The notes: a model not told the origin generated them from the sequence alone. A stretch of DNA of 64,000 bases from Hypholoma sublateritium FD-334 SS-4 (GCA_000827495.1 KN817533.1:1-64000), one strand, 5' to 3'. Shown: positions 9,947 through 20,747, counted from the stretch's first letter. Program-made: numbers and translations.

Positions 9947-12089
9947 TCAAATCTGCCGATGGAGGACCCAAGCTGCGCGTCTGGGGAACGTCACATCGTG
10001 CTCAGCGAGGAGGCTGACGGTCTCCCCACTCTTAGCCTTAAGTTTCCATTCAAAGTTGCCATCCTTTTCACCGCCTTTTCCATCAACGACCTTCTCCCAG
10101 CCAACCACAGGTCCGTCGGCGTTGTCGACTCGAGCATAAGCACCGTCTTTCACCGTACCTAGCGAAAGCGGGTGGCGGAGAATGACCTTTACGCGCGTGT
10201 CGTCGCAGGTGGGTATGCGGTCGCGCACGACGAGATCCTCGAGGTCGAAGGAGTGCTTGGTATGAATGGATATCTTGGTTGTATACGTCTTGGTATCGGT
10301 TTCCTCTGTGAACGAGCTCGTTTCCGACTTGATCGTCTTTGTAGATCGTGTATGTGATCTTAGCGGAGACGTCAACGCCGAGTTAGGATTCGAACACTTC
10401 GCCTGGATTGATGTCCTGTGGATTATGGTGAATTATAGTACTTCCTTCATTGCTGGTGTGATTAGAATCAAGGACCGAACGCACCTTGTCAAGCGCGGTG
10501 GCAGAGACATAGCTGTCGTCGACAATCACTGACATTGGTCCTGGTAGGAGCCGGTATTCACTCGTGTTCTTGACTGTGCACTAAACGGCGAAGGAGGACA
10601 TGAGTAGGCTTCGCAATACGGAGCGTGTGAGGTAAACACTAAAGGACTAACCTGCAAGAATACTGTCGGATCCTCACAAGGCATAACAACATGAGATATG
10701 CGCGACTTGAACGGGAGGACTGCGAGAGCAACACGATGGTTCAATGCATCGGAGGGTATAATCGATGGTCCCTTCACAGCAAAAACCATAGAAAGTGGTG
10801 TCTCGCGGACGATCGCGCATACCTCTGTTGTCTCCGAGGACGTCAATATATCTTCGGGACACTCAGAAGAAGGACACTCAGAAGAAGTATCCGCTGGAGG
10901 GAGAGAATAGATTGGCGCGGGCTCGACATTATTTTGGGACATTCGCGGAGCAGCGGCGGCCCCAAATCGTGCACCAACGCCGGAGGCAGGAGGGTTAGAG
11001 GTTCCTCAGAACACCATGGACTGAGCGAACGTGTTGCACAGTTAATTTATGGCCGGACTAGCATCCGCCGCGATATATGGAACTGAACCGTAATCAGACC
11101 TGGGGCACTCAAATCGTCAAATCTAGTAAGAAACTCACCTTTCTTGGGTTGAATTTTGAGACTCGTTGAGCGGGGCATGCACTGGGCGGGGCCAAGTAGT
11201 GTAGCGAGATATCGGTGCATGGTTTCCCGTCCTTTGTCGAGACGTGAAGCTCGTAGGTTGGGCGCCATTCGCAACTATTGATAACTGATCGAGATACGTG
11301 AATATATTCTAGATGACGCAGTTACGCGTACTAAGCACCATATGACAAGTTAAAGCTTATATCACCGTCTTCGCCGGGCAAGCTTATCATCAACCATAAC
11401 TCGTCCAAGAGTCTCTCCCACTCGGAGAGCGAGCCTTGCCTCTTCACAGTGGATTTGGCGCTGAACTTCTACTATCTTTTCACCAAGGAGGGCGCCCTGC
11501 AAGTACAGAAGAGGGAGAAGTGTTTCAGCGGTCAATATGTAAGCAGAGGAAAATATAGCAAAGACATCACTTCTTGAGTTGCCTTTCGACTGTGACTAAC
11601 AAAGCCCTCGAGAAAGAGCGCCATATCGCTGGGCGTGACATTTTCCCCCGAAAGACTATTTCCGTACTTGAGAAGAAGTTGGTACTCTTGCTCTTTGATA
11701 AGCTTTTCCCTTTCAAGGACAGACTCCTGCGCTAGCAGAACACGGAGAGACTCAGGTATCGGCGCCGCAACGGTTTCCGTCGACTGACTACCCTCCACGG
11801 TGAAGAGAAAGTCATCGATGCGAGCTCCGCCCCCTAAGTCCGATGGCCACATGCTCAGTACACGGCTCGGAAAACTTTTGATTTCCACTGCATTTTGGCC
11901 ATGCTACAACGATATGTGTGCCTCGATTTAGTATTAAGTAGCTGCAGAACAGTTGGAATCGAACGCACCTTGAGTCGTAAAGTGACTGCGGACTACTTCA
12001 GCGCTTTGTGATTTTGGTGCCCTGACGGACTTTACGGGATAGTCAGGGGCTTGAATAGAGACAGAATTCGGAGAGGTGGAAGGAGTCAT
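9947..12089 (-). pseudogene. Broken DUF4140/DUF4139 paralogue of the gene at 52.2-54.7 kb
   Basis: Six of the seven exons of the intact gene can still be matched, with introns in the same places. Traces run from the ATG at 12089 (MTPSTSPNS) through the DUF4140-like exon (RIDDFLFTVEG, RVLLAQES, SLSGENVTPSDMALFLEGF), the coiled-coil exon and the DUF4139 parts (CEWRPTYELH, VRETPLSMVF, LVVRDRIPTCDD). At least three lesions are visible. One extra base near 11391 shifts the coiled-coil exon relative to the intact copy (GTTATGGTTGATG versus GTGATGGTCATG). About 75 bases are missing near 11190, removing the TGEDW...LSTI core. An in-frame TAA sits at 10383-10385 in the last exon, where the intact copy has CGC. 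The FG/polyQ segment is also absent. Long conserved stretches suggest the decay is fairly recent. Confidence 0.8.
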
Positions 12090-14380
12090 CGAGAGAGAAG
12101 TTGTAAATGGGGGGAGATGCAAAAGCCATTTGATTGCGAGCCCGTACCCAAAGTGATTGGTTGAACGCTTCTTTCCGATTTGACTCATAGCGAATCCGAG
12201 CCCGGAAACGACGTAATGAAAAGGTGGATGACAACGGTCTACCCTCCATTGAAGTTTGCCTTTCGCCGTATGCTTAAAGTTGGCGGGAGCTCCGGTAGCC
12301 TGATGAGCTAGAGCTACACCCAGTTCCACCGGGCTTTGAGTTTTAGTACACCAAGAAGTCGAGCAAGAAATTTAACAAATCCGCGCCATGTTCAAGTTGA
12401 GAAAGGAGTCTGGGTCCAAGTTGGTAACCTGAAGCCCAAGTCAAGCCCAAGTACTACTGCACAAGACACACCACGTAACGGCGCCAGATCATACAGCATA
12501 AAGATCAGGATGAGAGTTCAATTGGGCTCAAGATCGGCTACATTCAGAGTAAAGAAGTCAAAGAGGTGTGGCCGTCACGGTCGTCGTGGCCTAAGTAGAG
12601 CGCGAGAAATTATCGCGGGCCGCTGTTCTCCAAAAATAGGCGGGCGCTTAAATGTTACTCCGCTCGGTCGCGCAAGGTTTTGCTGCAGGACCACGCTTAA
12701 ATGTCCAGCGAGTCAGGATTGGAACTTATAATTCAGCTCAAGCGAACTGATAATGTCTGACTGTGCCTAACATTTACTGTTACTTTGGATTACTATTATT
12801 TACAAAACATCTACTAGCAGTATGCTCTTGGCATATCATACAAGTTTCCTTAGAAGTTGTGGCAATCAAGGCTCGACAATTTGGGCAGCCGGCACTCGAC
12901 AATTTTAAAGGCCTACCTCACATCGGATTTCAATTCTTAGGTGAATATTTGTCCAAATGGTTAAAATTTTCACTGTCAAGAAGTGATGACTGCATTTGCA
13001 GTTTATAAATTATATCCTTCGGGATAGTTACCTGCTATCTCGTCTTTTTTCAAAATGCCATTTGAGTGAGGGACTAGAATGAACTGGTGCGCCAGTGAGA
13101 ACCCCACATCAAATTGGTTATCTTAAAAAGCACTCCTTTGTTTACTGTCGGTATAATCAATATGTAATCTTGCAATCGTCTCAATAGACATTACATCCGT
13201 CTGAATTAACAAGTACCACAAAGTGCCTGGGCCAACTCTGGTATATGATTACTTCCAGATAGACACTAGAGATCTCAGACCTCTTCACCTTTTGACTGAT
13301 ACTTGGGCGGTAGATATGCTGCGACTAGCGGGATGGACACAATCTTCCATTTCTGTTCGTACGCGTGTTTTTTTGACCATTTGAGGAAGGGTTAAAAATC
13401 TCAAAGCCTGCGACATATCAGACGAGTTTCGTCGTTTCGATATTTCCCCCTACTGCTACCAACAGCGGTGTCTGTGGGTCTGGTAATATTGTTATCGTCT
13501 GGCTCTTGTATATAGAAGTGCACAATTATTTCTTGCAGAAAGCGTACCAGTATGTCCTGAAGATCGGCGGTCACAGAGATACATTACCGTCGTTTCAATG
13601 GACTAATTATATTATGATCAGCCTACGCCTGTCGCCTGTCCTTGTGACCGCTCACTCAGACCCAGAAGATATCCACAATTGTGAGGTTGTACTAGACGTG
13701 ACTAGTGAACAATCGTCTGATTGTATTGTTTTTCTGTTTCAGAGCCCTGATGCATTTATCAACCTTGGATCTGGACTTGACTCGGACTTTGGCGAGATCC
13801 AATTGTGCAGCATGAAATCTAGTGCATTTTGGTCAGCATTTTCAAATAGACAAGGAGCTTACATACTTGAACACACAATTTTTATATTTGGGTTGTAAAT
13901 TTTTTCGAATTCACCACTCGTCTCCGATGCAGCGGTAGGCTTATCTCCAAGCGTGTAGTTGGGTTGAGCGACTACATGGTACCGAAACCTTGACCCTCAA
14001 TGAAACTCTGATTGAAGCACCTCGGACGGCCTCTGTTCTCACTGCAACATATAACCGTCTTTTCTCGTGTTACTATCCGCGTACAGGCGTCGATCGACTT
14101 TTGTCTTCTGCCCGGAGGTCGAGATCACATGCAGCCATTGGTTACCCGCGTGCGGGGCTGCATTCTCATAAGAATCAGCACCACGCTATAGTTATACGCA
14201 CCTTCTTTTATCCTCGAAACCGCGCCTAAAGTGCGGGTTGGCCAGTTATACGCTGGGTATTCGATAACACGCCGGCGCTATATTCAGACCTATAGCTTCC
14301 TGGAGGATTGCGTGATAATCTCGTGGCCACGCTTCTAATCAATCAGCGTTGGCGCTGGTGCAATATGATTAATGCTGTGG
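12090..14380. other. Intergenic, no supported gene
   Basis: An ATTGG box (gtgattggttg, 12155) lies upstream of the pseudogene start. A 130-codon open stretch at 13506-13898 starts with ATA-rich sequence and has no splice or family support. The interval ends at the retrotransposon target site. Confidence 0.35.
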
Positions 14381-14573
14381 TGTTAGGAGGAGACCCCCTA
14401 GGGAAGAGGGATCGACTCAGCGAAGCGGGGGAGGAGATCCCGCGATGATGGGGGTAGACAACAAGGTCGAAAGTGGGGTGTATTACATGGGGAAGGTCTT
14501 ATATAGGTGATCGGGTAATGGGGATACCTATATAAGGGTCGGTATGGTATATATACGGAAGGACGTCATAACA
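14381..14573 (-). repeat. 3' LTR of the retrotransposon
   Basis: 193 bases beginning TGTTAGG and ending CATAACA on the + strand, so TG...CA with 5-base inverted ends. It is identical to 20748-20941 apart from one missing C in gtagacaacaag. It contains the tatata-bearing promoter words in reverse orientation. Confidence 0.95.
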
Positions 14574-14590
14574 TCACCCCCTCCTCTCAA
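14574..14590 (-). promoter_or_regulatory. Polypurine tract for plus-strand priming
   Basis: Read on the minus strand, the bases immediately before the 3' LTR are GAGAGGAGGGGGTGA, an almost pure purine run in the expected position next to the LTR boundary. Confidence 0.7.
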
Positions 14591-14681
14591 ACGAAGGAAA
14601 AACGGAGTGAGGCAAAACAGGGACGAAAGAAAAACGGCGAAAAGAGCAATCAGACGAAGAGACAAAAAAAAAAAAACAAGA

Positions 14682-17600
14682 TCAATGAGTTAATACGTAA
14701 GAGCCAAGGACATTATTGGGGTCGCGGAAGCCACGAGCCTCTTCGAGCGAGACCCAAGTAGCGTCAGCGTCGTCCTGCCCGGAGAGGAGGATGAGGTAAC
14801 GCGAAGAGTTGCGGAGGGTGCGATGCTCGAGAATCTTAGACAACGTGGGAGCTTCATCGGCTAGGACGGGAGGAATAACCGGCGTTGTCTGCTGTGATGG
14901 AAAGATAGGAGACGTGAAAGGGGTAAGTTTAGAGATATGGAAAACGTCGTGTATGAGCCATGAAGAGGGCAGTTGTAGGCGGTAAGATTGGAGCCCGACA
15001 CGCTCCAGTACCTTAAAAGGACCGTGGCGACGATCATCAAGTTTTTTAGATGGGCGTAGAGTGTTGATACCGTCGCTGTCGAGGAGAACGAGGGAACCAG
15101 CGGCGAGTACAGGAGCTTCACGACGATGGCGGTCGTAATTGCGTTTCATAGCATCAGCAGCGAGGCGGAGGGCGGAGGATGTCTCTTTGGACAAGGCGGA
15201 CATTTGTTGCGCGAAGAAATCAGCTTTAGGAACGCCGGAGGGGGATTTCCGAGAGGGGATCAGTGGTCGGGCGGGCGAGCGGCCATAGTTGAGGAAGAAA
15301 GGGGAGTAACCTGTGGAGCTGTTCACCTTGTTATTAAACGCAAACTCGGCACAAGCGAGCCAGTCAGCCCAGTCGGATTGACGTTCATTGCAAAAGATAC
15401 GCAAGTACTGTTCGAGTTCTTGATTTGCGCGTTCTGTCTGTCCATCAGTCTGAGGGCGGCGAGCCGTGGACAGGTTTTCTGTGATACCAAGTAGAGAGTT
15501 GAGGGCGCGCATGAAGTTAGAGATAAACTGAGGGCCGCGGTCGGAGATGACAGAGCGCGGGAGGCCAAAATCCTTCCAAACGTGGTCGCGATATTTACGA
15601 GCAGCCTGTTCAGAAGAGATAGTCTTGTTGCAAGGGATGAAGCGAACCATTTTTGACAGTCGATCGACGCAAACCATAACCGCATCGTAGCCGCGGGAGC
15701 GAACAAGGCCAGTGATGAAGTCGCACGAGATGATTTCCCAGTAGCCCTCGGGAATCTCGTTCGGAGTAAGAAGCCCCAGCGGTTTCTGGCGAAGAGGTTT
15801 TGTGCGTTGGCAAGTTGGGCAGCCATCAACGTACGCGTGAGTATCCTTGGTCAGGGAAGGCCAGTAAAAATCGCGAGTGATGATTTCGACAGTCTTAGTG
15901 CGTCCTGGGTGTCCACAGCAAACGGAGTCATGGCACTCACGGATGATGCGTTCTCGCAGAGAGCCGACGTTGGGGACAAAGATGCGGTTGTACCACAAGG
16001 CCAGTTTATCCGAATAAGACCAGCCCGGAGAAGTGGCATGAGCGGTGAATTCGACACGAGAGATTGCATGATGGCCCCGGATTTCTTCGACAAGTGGGCT
16101 GGAGCAGTAATCAACAGTTGTACGGCGGATGTGTTCTGGCTTGAGCAGGACCAGTTCTTCATTGTCGTTTCCGCCCTTATCGTGATCAGGGCGGCGGGAG
16201 AGAGCATCGGAACACACCATCGTAGGACCAGGCTTGTGAATCAGAGCGAAATCGTACTCGGACAGTTCCAGAGACCAACGAGCTTGGCGGCGATTGAGTT
16301 TTTGGCTGGTCATGAAGTACTGGAGATTCTTGTGATCCGAGAAGATTTCGAAAGTCTCGGGTGACCCGTGTAGGTAGCGACGCCATTCAGCCAGTGCGCG
16401 CATGATGGACAAGAGCTCACGGTCGTGGATTTCGTAGTTGCGTTCGATCTCATTGAGCGACTTGGATAAGAACGCAACTGGACGCCATGCATCACCTTGA
16501 CGTTGACTGAGCACGGCGCCGGTCGCATAGCCGGAGCTGTCAGCTTCGACGCGGAAAGGAGCATCGTCGAGGGGAAGAGCGAGGACAGGACCAGCAATGC
16601 CAGCAGCGCGGAGAGCAACGAATGCATTGTTCTCAGTGGATGACCAAGACCATGGGACAGAACCACACAAGCGATTTAGGGGGGTTGCGATGCGGGAGAA
16701 GTCCTTGACGAAACGCCGATAGAAGTTGATGAATCCGAGGAATTGCTGGACATCCTTCTTGTTCCGAGGAGTAGGCCATGCGGCAAGAGCTTCCACCTTC
16801 TTGGGGTCCATGCGCAGGGATCCGTGGGTTACGATCACGCCCAGGTACTCCACCTCCAGTGCTTCGAACACGCACTTCTCAGGTTTCAGGCATAGGTTGT
16901 TCGCAGCTAGGACATCCAGGACGCGGCGCGTGAGTAGGCGGTGCGTGACAATATCGTCCGTAAAGATCAAGATATCGTCCATGTAGATGATGACATGCCC
17001 GGTGAGGATGAGGTCCTTGAACAGATCGTTCATCATATTCTGAAATGTCGCGGGCGAGTTCGTGAGGCCAAAGAACATAACAAGGGGTTCGAAAAGGCCG
17101 CGGTTGGTGATGAAGGCGGCTTTGTGTTCGTCGCCTTCTTTCATACGCACATTGTTATAGCCCCAGCGGATATCCAGCTTCGTCAAATACTTCGCACCCT
17201 TCAGCTTGTCCATAAGGTCGGAGACGAGCGGCAATGGATACCGATTTTTGACAGTCATCTCGTTGAGTCGACGGTAGTCCTGAACCGGGCGTAGTGAACC
17301 ATCTTTTTTCTTGACAAAGAAGAACGGTGACGCAATGGGTGATTTCGACGGGCGGATGCGGCCAGACGCCAGGTGTTCATCCAAAAATTTGTCCAGCTCA
17401 CCTTGCTCTGAGCGCGATAGCGGGTAGATCTTGCTTGAGATTGGTTTAGCATCTGGTTTCAGCTCGATAGCATGGTCCCAAGGGCGGCGCGGCGGTAGAT
17501 GATCAAACTCGGCCTTGGAGAACACGGGCGCAAATTCCTTGAGATAGCGATCGACACCCGTAGCCGTTTCGCGCGACTGCCGCAGGTAGTCGGTGATACG

Positions 17601-18803
17601 AGGATCTAGCTCAGAAGTAGGATCGCGTTTGTTAAGATCAACACAGAGCATGGACTCGTCGCCGCTGGAGAGTTCATCGGAAAGAATGCGGAACCATTCA
17701 GCGTCAATATCATCACTAGAGTCGACGGGGCCATCGTAGTCGTCCTCGTGAAGACCGCGTACTGATTCGATGTCAGGCCCATCTAGAACAGACGATGAAC
17801 AACCCAGGGGCGAAGTATCACAGCTAGGCATGGTAGACAACGAGGGAGGCCATTTTCGGAAGACGGAACCACAAGACGGTGGGCAGCGAGCGAAGACCAA
17901 TTTCCCTGAAGACCAGTCCACGAGGGGATTGTGCAAGCGGAGCCAGTCGAGACCGAGAATGATGTCAGAAGAACCCGTGTTGGTTATGCGGAAGAGCAAC
18001 GTTTCAGAGTGATCACCCACGCGCATTGAAAGCTCGCAAAGATGCGTGATAGCACCACCGCTGTTGAGGGAACCGTCAGCGTTATACACGCCAATTGGGT
18101 GGGGCAAGGGAATGGTCGGCAGAGCATGGCGCAGTACAAAATCAGTGTGGATATAACCCTTTTTGGAGGCGCCACAGTCCACCAGCGCGGCGTCAACGTC
18201 AATAGGCAGAGCGGCGGCATCTGGCGCAAGGAGAGAGATAGGGACGACAAGGGAACGATTTTTAATAGAGCCGACAGATATTGCCTGGACGCGATCACGA
18301 GGTTCCTTGAGTTGACGAAGGACTTGGAGGGACGCGGCACGTTCAAGGAAAAGAAGCGAGGTAACAAGAGCATCTGACAGTTCCAGGTGACGCCCGGGAT
18401 GTGCCCACTTGCGCAGTTCGCGCAAGATCTTGTGCTTCGAGGGATACAACAAGCGTAGGCGGTCGAGAAGGGGCTCAGCACCTTGACAGGGGGCGCGGGT
18501 GGTAGGCGGAGGTGGAACAGGAGTAGAGGGAACACGTCTAGGAGGGGGGGGGGCTGAGGCAGAAGGAGAGAGCGCAAGGTCACACAGAGCCTCTAAAAGT
18601 AGCTCATCAGAAGGCGTTGGCAGTCTAGTATGATTAAGATGGGATTCGACGTCGGGAACTTCGATGCAAGACGGACGTGGGACAGGCACGCTAGGTGGAG
18701 ATGGGAGGGGTACTTCAGGCGCAGCGAATTTTGGAGGGTGTGGCACTATAGGATTAAAAGTAGTTACAACACAATCGGTATCCGGCGAGGACGCTACAAT
18801 CAC
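14682..18803 (-). CDS. Retrotransposon Pol polyprotein
   Basis: An open frame of 1373 codons. Visible parts in order: Pro-rich N-terminus; aspartic protease with DCGAS at about residues 209-213 and the partner ILGLDW; reverse transcriptase with KLDIRWGY, FGLTNSPATFQ and YMDDIL; RNase H (EADSSGYATGAVL); integrase zinc finger (H...GH..., CPTC) and DDE core (CDFITG, SDRGPQF, TERANQELE); GPF module (HGPFKVLER); and a C-terminal chromodomain-like end (SKILEHRTLRN...TWVSLEEARGF). The frame opens with GTG at 18803, not ATG, and the first internal Met lies after the protease motif. It overlaps the gag stop by 4 bases in the -1 frame, so a Gag-Pol fusion by -1 frameshift is expected. The protease uses DCGA rather than the usual DSGA/DTGA. 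No internal stops were seen. Confidence 0.95.
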   Translation of the reverse strand: MIVASSPDTDCVVTTFNPIVPHPPKFAAPEVPLPSPPSVPVPRPSCIEVPDVESHLNHTRLPTPSDELLLEALCDLALSPSASAPPPPRRVPSTPVPPPPTTRAPCQGAEPLLDRLRLLYPSKHKILRELRKWAHPGRHLELSDALVTSLLFLERAASLQVLRQLKEPRDRVQAISVGSIKNRSLVVPISLLAPDAAALPIDVDAALVDCGASKKGYIHTDFVLRHALPTIPLPHPIGVYNADGSLNSGGAITHLCELSMRVGDHSETLLFRITNTGSSDIILGLDWLRLHNPLVDWSSGKLVFARCPPSCGSVFRKWPPSLSTMPSCDTSPLGCSSSVLDGPDIESVRGLHEDDYDGPVDSSDDIDAEWFRILSDELSSGDESMLCVDLNKRDPTSELDPRITDYLRQSRETATGVDRYLKEFAPVFSKAEFDHLPPRRPWDHAIELKPDAKPISSKIYPLSRSEQGELDKFLDEHLASGRIRPSKSPIASPFFFVKKKDGSLRPVQDYRRLNEMTVKNRYPLPLVSDLMDKLKGAKYLTKLDIRWGYNNVRMKEGDEHKAAFITNRGLFEPLVMFFGLTNSPATFQNMMNDLFKDLILTGHVIIYMDDILIFTDDIVTHRLLTRRVLDVLAANNLCLKPEKCVFEALEVEYLGVIVTHGSLRMDPKKVEALAAWPTPRNKKDVQQFLGFINFYRRFVKDFSRIATPLNRLCGSVPWSWSSTENNAFVALRAAGIAGPVLALPLDDAPFRVEADSSGYATGAVLSQRQGDAWRPVAFLSKSLNEIERNYEIHDRELLSIMRALAEWRRYLHGSPETFEIFSDHKNLQYFMTSQKLNRRQARWSLELSEYDFALIHKPGPTMVCSDALSRRPDHDKGGNDNEELVLLKPEHIRRTTVDYCSSPLVEEIRGHHAISRVEFTAHATSPGWSYSDKLALWYNRIFVPNVGSLRERIIRECHDSVCCGHPGRTKTVEIITRDFYWPSLTKDTHAYVDGCPTCQRTKPLRQKPLGLLTPNEIPEGYWEIISCDFITGLVRSRGYDAVMVCVDRLSKMVRFIPCNKTISSEQAARKYRDHVWKDFGLPRSVISDRGPQFISNFMRALNSLLGITENLSTARRPQTDGQTERANQELEQYLRIFCNERQSDWADWLACAEFAFNNKVNSSTGYSPFFLNYGRSPARPLIPSRKSPSGVPKADFFAQQMSALSKETSSALRLAADAMKRNYDRHRREAPVLAAGSLVLLDSDGINTLRPSKKLDDRRHGPFKVLERVGLQSYRLQLPSSWLIHDVFHISKLTPFTSPIFPSQQTTPVIPPVLADEAPTLSKILEHRTLRNSSRYLILLSGQDDADATWVSLEEARGFRDPNNVLGSYVLTH

Positions 18804-20215
18804 TCGTCGGATTCTACAAAAAACGAAGGTAGGGAAGCTGCTACGCGAGAGAAAAACTCATCGTCATCGTCACCGTGCTCCAGCGCACCGTCGTCGTCAG
18901 GCTCGTCGTCCAGCATCTTTCGAACCGTGTCCCAGGCGTTGTCCAGGCCTTCGACCTGCTCCAGGAGTACGCGCGCCTTCTCACCAAGCTTCTTGGGTGC
19001 TTTGCAATTCCTCGAGATGTGGCCGACCTGGCCGCAGCGCCAGCAAGTCCGCGGAGCAGAGGCGTCAGGCAAGGCGGTCGTGGGCGCGCGGGCGCCGGGT
19101 GCAGGAGCAGGCGGAGCAGAAGATGTGGTGTGCGGTGTAGTTCCAGCAGTGGCCGCGACGGTCAAAGAGGAAGAGCGATTGGCGAAAGGGAAGAAACGGC
19201 GAGCAGATGGGTGGTTAGAGAAGAAGGAAGAGTCCGTGGTGTTCGCGCGAAGGTCTTGGTCAACTTGAATGATCACCTGTTTCCACTGCGCGTAGGTGAC
19301 AGGCTTGGGAATACGCCGGTTAGCTTCCTCCCGGACGTCGGCGCGGATTGCCTGCTTGAGATCAAACACAACGGCCGCATCGCAGAACCCAGATTCCCCT
19401 TTGAGCTCCTCAAACTCGATGAAGAAGTCCTGCGCAGTGCGACGATTCTGGCGAATAGATTTAAGTTGGCGTTGTGCATCTTCGGTAGCGTGCGGGTTCC
19501 CAAAATTGGAACGCAGGCGGTCGGCAAATTCGTCCCATGACGTGAACACATAGGCACCGGAAGCGATGTCGTTGAAAAGACCATCACGCCAGCGAGTCGC
19601 CGAGCCGCCCTTCACGAAGCCCAAGGCAAAGCGTACACAGGATTCGGCGTTGGGATAGACAGTCGGCTGAGCCATAAAAATATTAACGCACGAGTTGATG
19701 AAAGTCTCCACGGTTTTTGGTGTGCCATCAAAAGCGTCAGGATGGGCCATGCGAATTTTGGGAGCGCCGGAAGACGTAGAGGGACCCGAACGAGGTTGCG
19801 AAGCAATGGTTGAGCTGAGAATATCGCGGAAAGACGCCATCAGAGCTGCTTGGCGTTCATCGTTCGCACGCATCTGGCGGTCCAAGAAATCCTGCTGGTT
19901 CAGCATCAAGCGCTCCATAACCACGAAGGAACTATCCGCAGGTGGCGGCGACGCAGATCCGCGGCGACCACGGGAACGGCCACGATGCACGGGAGGGGCA
20001 CTAGACGGAGAGCGACGACGCGGGAACGAGAAATGAGGCGGTGCATGACGTTCGAGAGGAGCGGGGTCAAGTAAAGGCTCGACCAAGGGTACCGTAGGCG
20101 AGTGCGTAACAACATCAGGCGCATGATCACGGTCTGGAGAGGAAGGAAAAAGAGCAGGCGGCGGCGGCGATGCGCGAGTACGACGAGAATAACTTCGCTT
20201 AGTAGAAGGAGCCAT
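18800..20215 (-). CDS. Retrotransposon Gag
   Basis: About 471 residues from the first ATG (20215-20213) to TGA at 18802-18800. The N-terminus is basic and Pro/Ser-rich (SYSRRTRAS). A Ty3-type retrotransposon capsid region follows in the middle (FDGTPKTVETFINSCVNIF, then WRDGLFNDIASG). A CCHC zinc knuckle sits near the C-terminus (CWRCGQVGHISRNC), followed by an acidic tail. A run of six T on the minus strand at 18823-18818, just before the stop, is a candidate -1 slip site: after re-reading the last T the frame continues into pol without a stop. The ORF also stays open 21 codons upstream of the ATG, but without another ATG. Confidence 0.92.
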   Translation of the reverse strand: MAPSTKRSYSRRTRASPPPPALFPSSPDRDHAPDVVTHSPTVPLVEPLLDPAPLERHAPPHFSFPRRRSPSSAPPVHRGRSRGRRGSASPPPADSSFVVMERLMLNQQDFLDRQMRANDERQAALMASFRDILSSTIASQPRSGPSTSSGAPKIRMAHPDAFDGTPKTVETFINSCVNIFMAQPTVYPNAESCVRFALGFVKGGSATRWRDGLFNDIASGAYVFTSWDEFADRLRSNFGNPHATEDAQRQLKSIRQNRRTAQDFFIEFEELKGESGFCDAAVVFDLKQAIRADVREEANRRIPKPVTYAQWKQVIIQVDQDLRANTTDSSFFSNHPSARRFFPFANRSSSLTVAATAGTTPHTTSSAPPAPAPGARAPTTALPDASAPRTCWRCGQVGHISRNCKAPKKLGEKARVLLEQVEGLDNAWDTVRKMLDDEPDDDGALEHGDDDDEFFSRVAASLPSFFVESDE

Positions 20216-20305
20216 GAGAAAAAGAAAAAACAGGCGAAAAAACCGAATATATGCGCTCAAAAACAAGGAGGAATGCAAAGAAAAAACAGCGGGACAAGCG
20301 AGTGG

Positions 20306-20727
20306 TCAAGGGCGACCGTAATTCCAGAGGAACAGAGCAGGATTCAAGAGATCGTCCCAAGAGCGGGCTTCGGAGACAGGGAAATCACCAGCAAAGTACA
20401 GAGTATTGTCCCAGTAAGCAAACGTGTGATCGTGCGGAGGGTAACAGGTCCAGAAGTCGTTGTATCGTTGATAATCAGGGGGCGGGGTGTCGGAACGGTA
20501 AGTTGGCGGGTCCGGAACGATTTCGGGGAGAGGGCCGCAGGGCGGCGTGGTAAACGATGGCTTATCGGAGGGTTTAAAGCAACGGTGTTTGGCGGGGTTG
20601 TAGTATTTCCGGTGGCGCCGGCGAATGATGAGGACAGTCGAGTGAGAGTAGAGACGAATGGTGGGCAACGGCGAGGGGGTGAAAATGCCAAAGGCGTGGG
20701 GGTGTTGGTTGTTTGGGGTGTCGGTTT
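20306..20727 (-). other. Leader ORF in frame with gag, no ATG
   Basis: Between the primer site and gag the frame used by gag is open for about 140 codons, from after TAA at about 20728 to TGA at 20308-20306. It then continues, in the same frame, into gag. The predicted peptide has a protein-like composition rich in Tyr, Trp and Asp (YYNPAKHRCF, DFWTCYPPHDHTFAYW, DDLLNPALFLWNYG). It has no ATG, so initiation would need a non-AUG codon, or it may be an ancestral gag extension closed by one TGA. Confidence 0.4.
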
Positions 20728-20734
20728 AGTAGGT

Positions 20735-20745
20735 ACTTTCGACCT
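20735..20745 (-). promoter_or_regulatory. Self-complementary primer-binding site
   Basis: Two bases inside the 5' LTR the minus strand reads AGGTCGAAAGT. It is the exact reverse complement of ACTTTCGACCT in the LTR, whose first base (20842) lies 31 bases downstream of the start of TATATAAG (20873-20866), that is, at the expected transcript start. No match to a common tRNA 3' end (such as TGGTATCAGAG for initiator Met) is seen. This is the arrangement of Tf1-type self-primed elements. Confidence 0.75.
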
Positions 20746-20747
20746 AA

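Noticed and set aside
10380..10395. Sequence resembling a tRNA B box (ggattcgaac)
   Set aside because: It lies inside the last exon of the DUF4139 pseudogene and no A box or cloverleaf can be drawn around it.
14682..14700. A-rich run before the pol stop as a poly(A) tail of a LINE
   Set aside because: It lies inside the LTR element next to its 3' end, and the element has LTRs, PPT and integrase.
18630..19540. Long + strand open frames across gag and pol
   Set aside because: They are antisense shadows of the GC-rich gag/pol coding sequence, Arg/Gly-rich without domain features.
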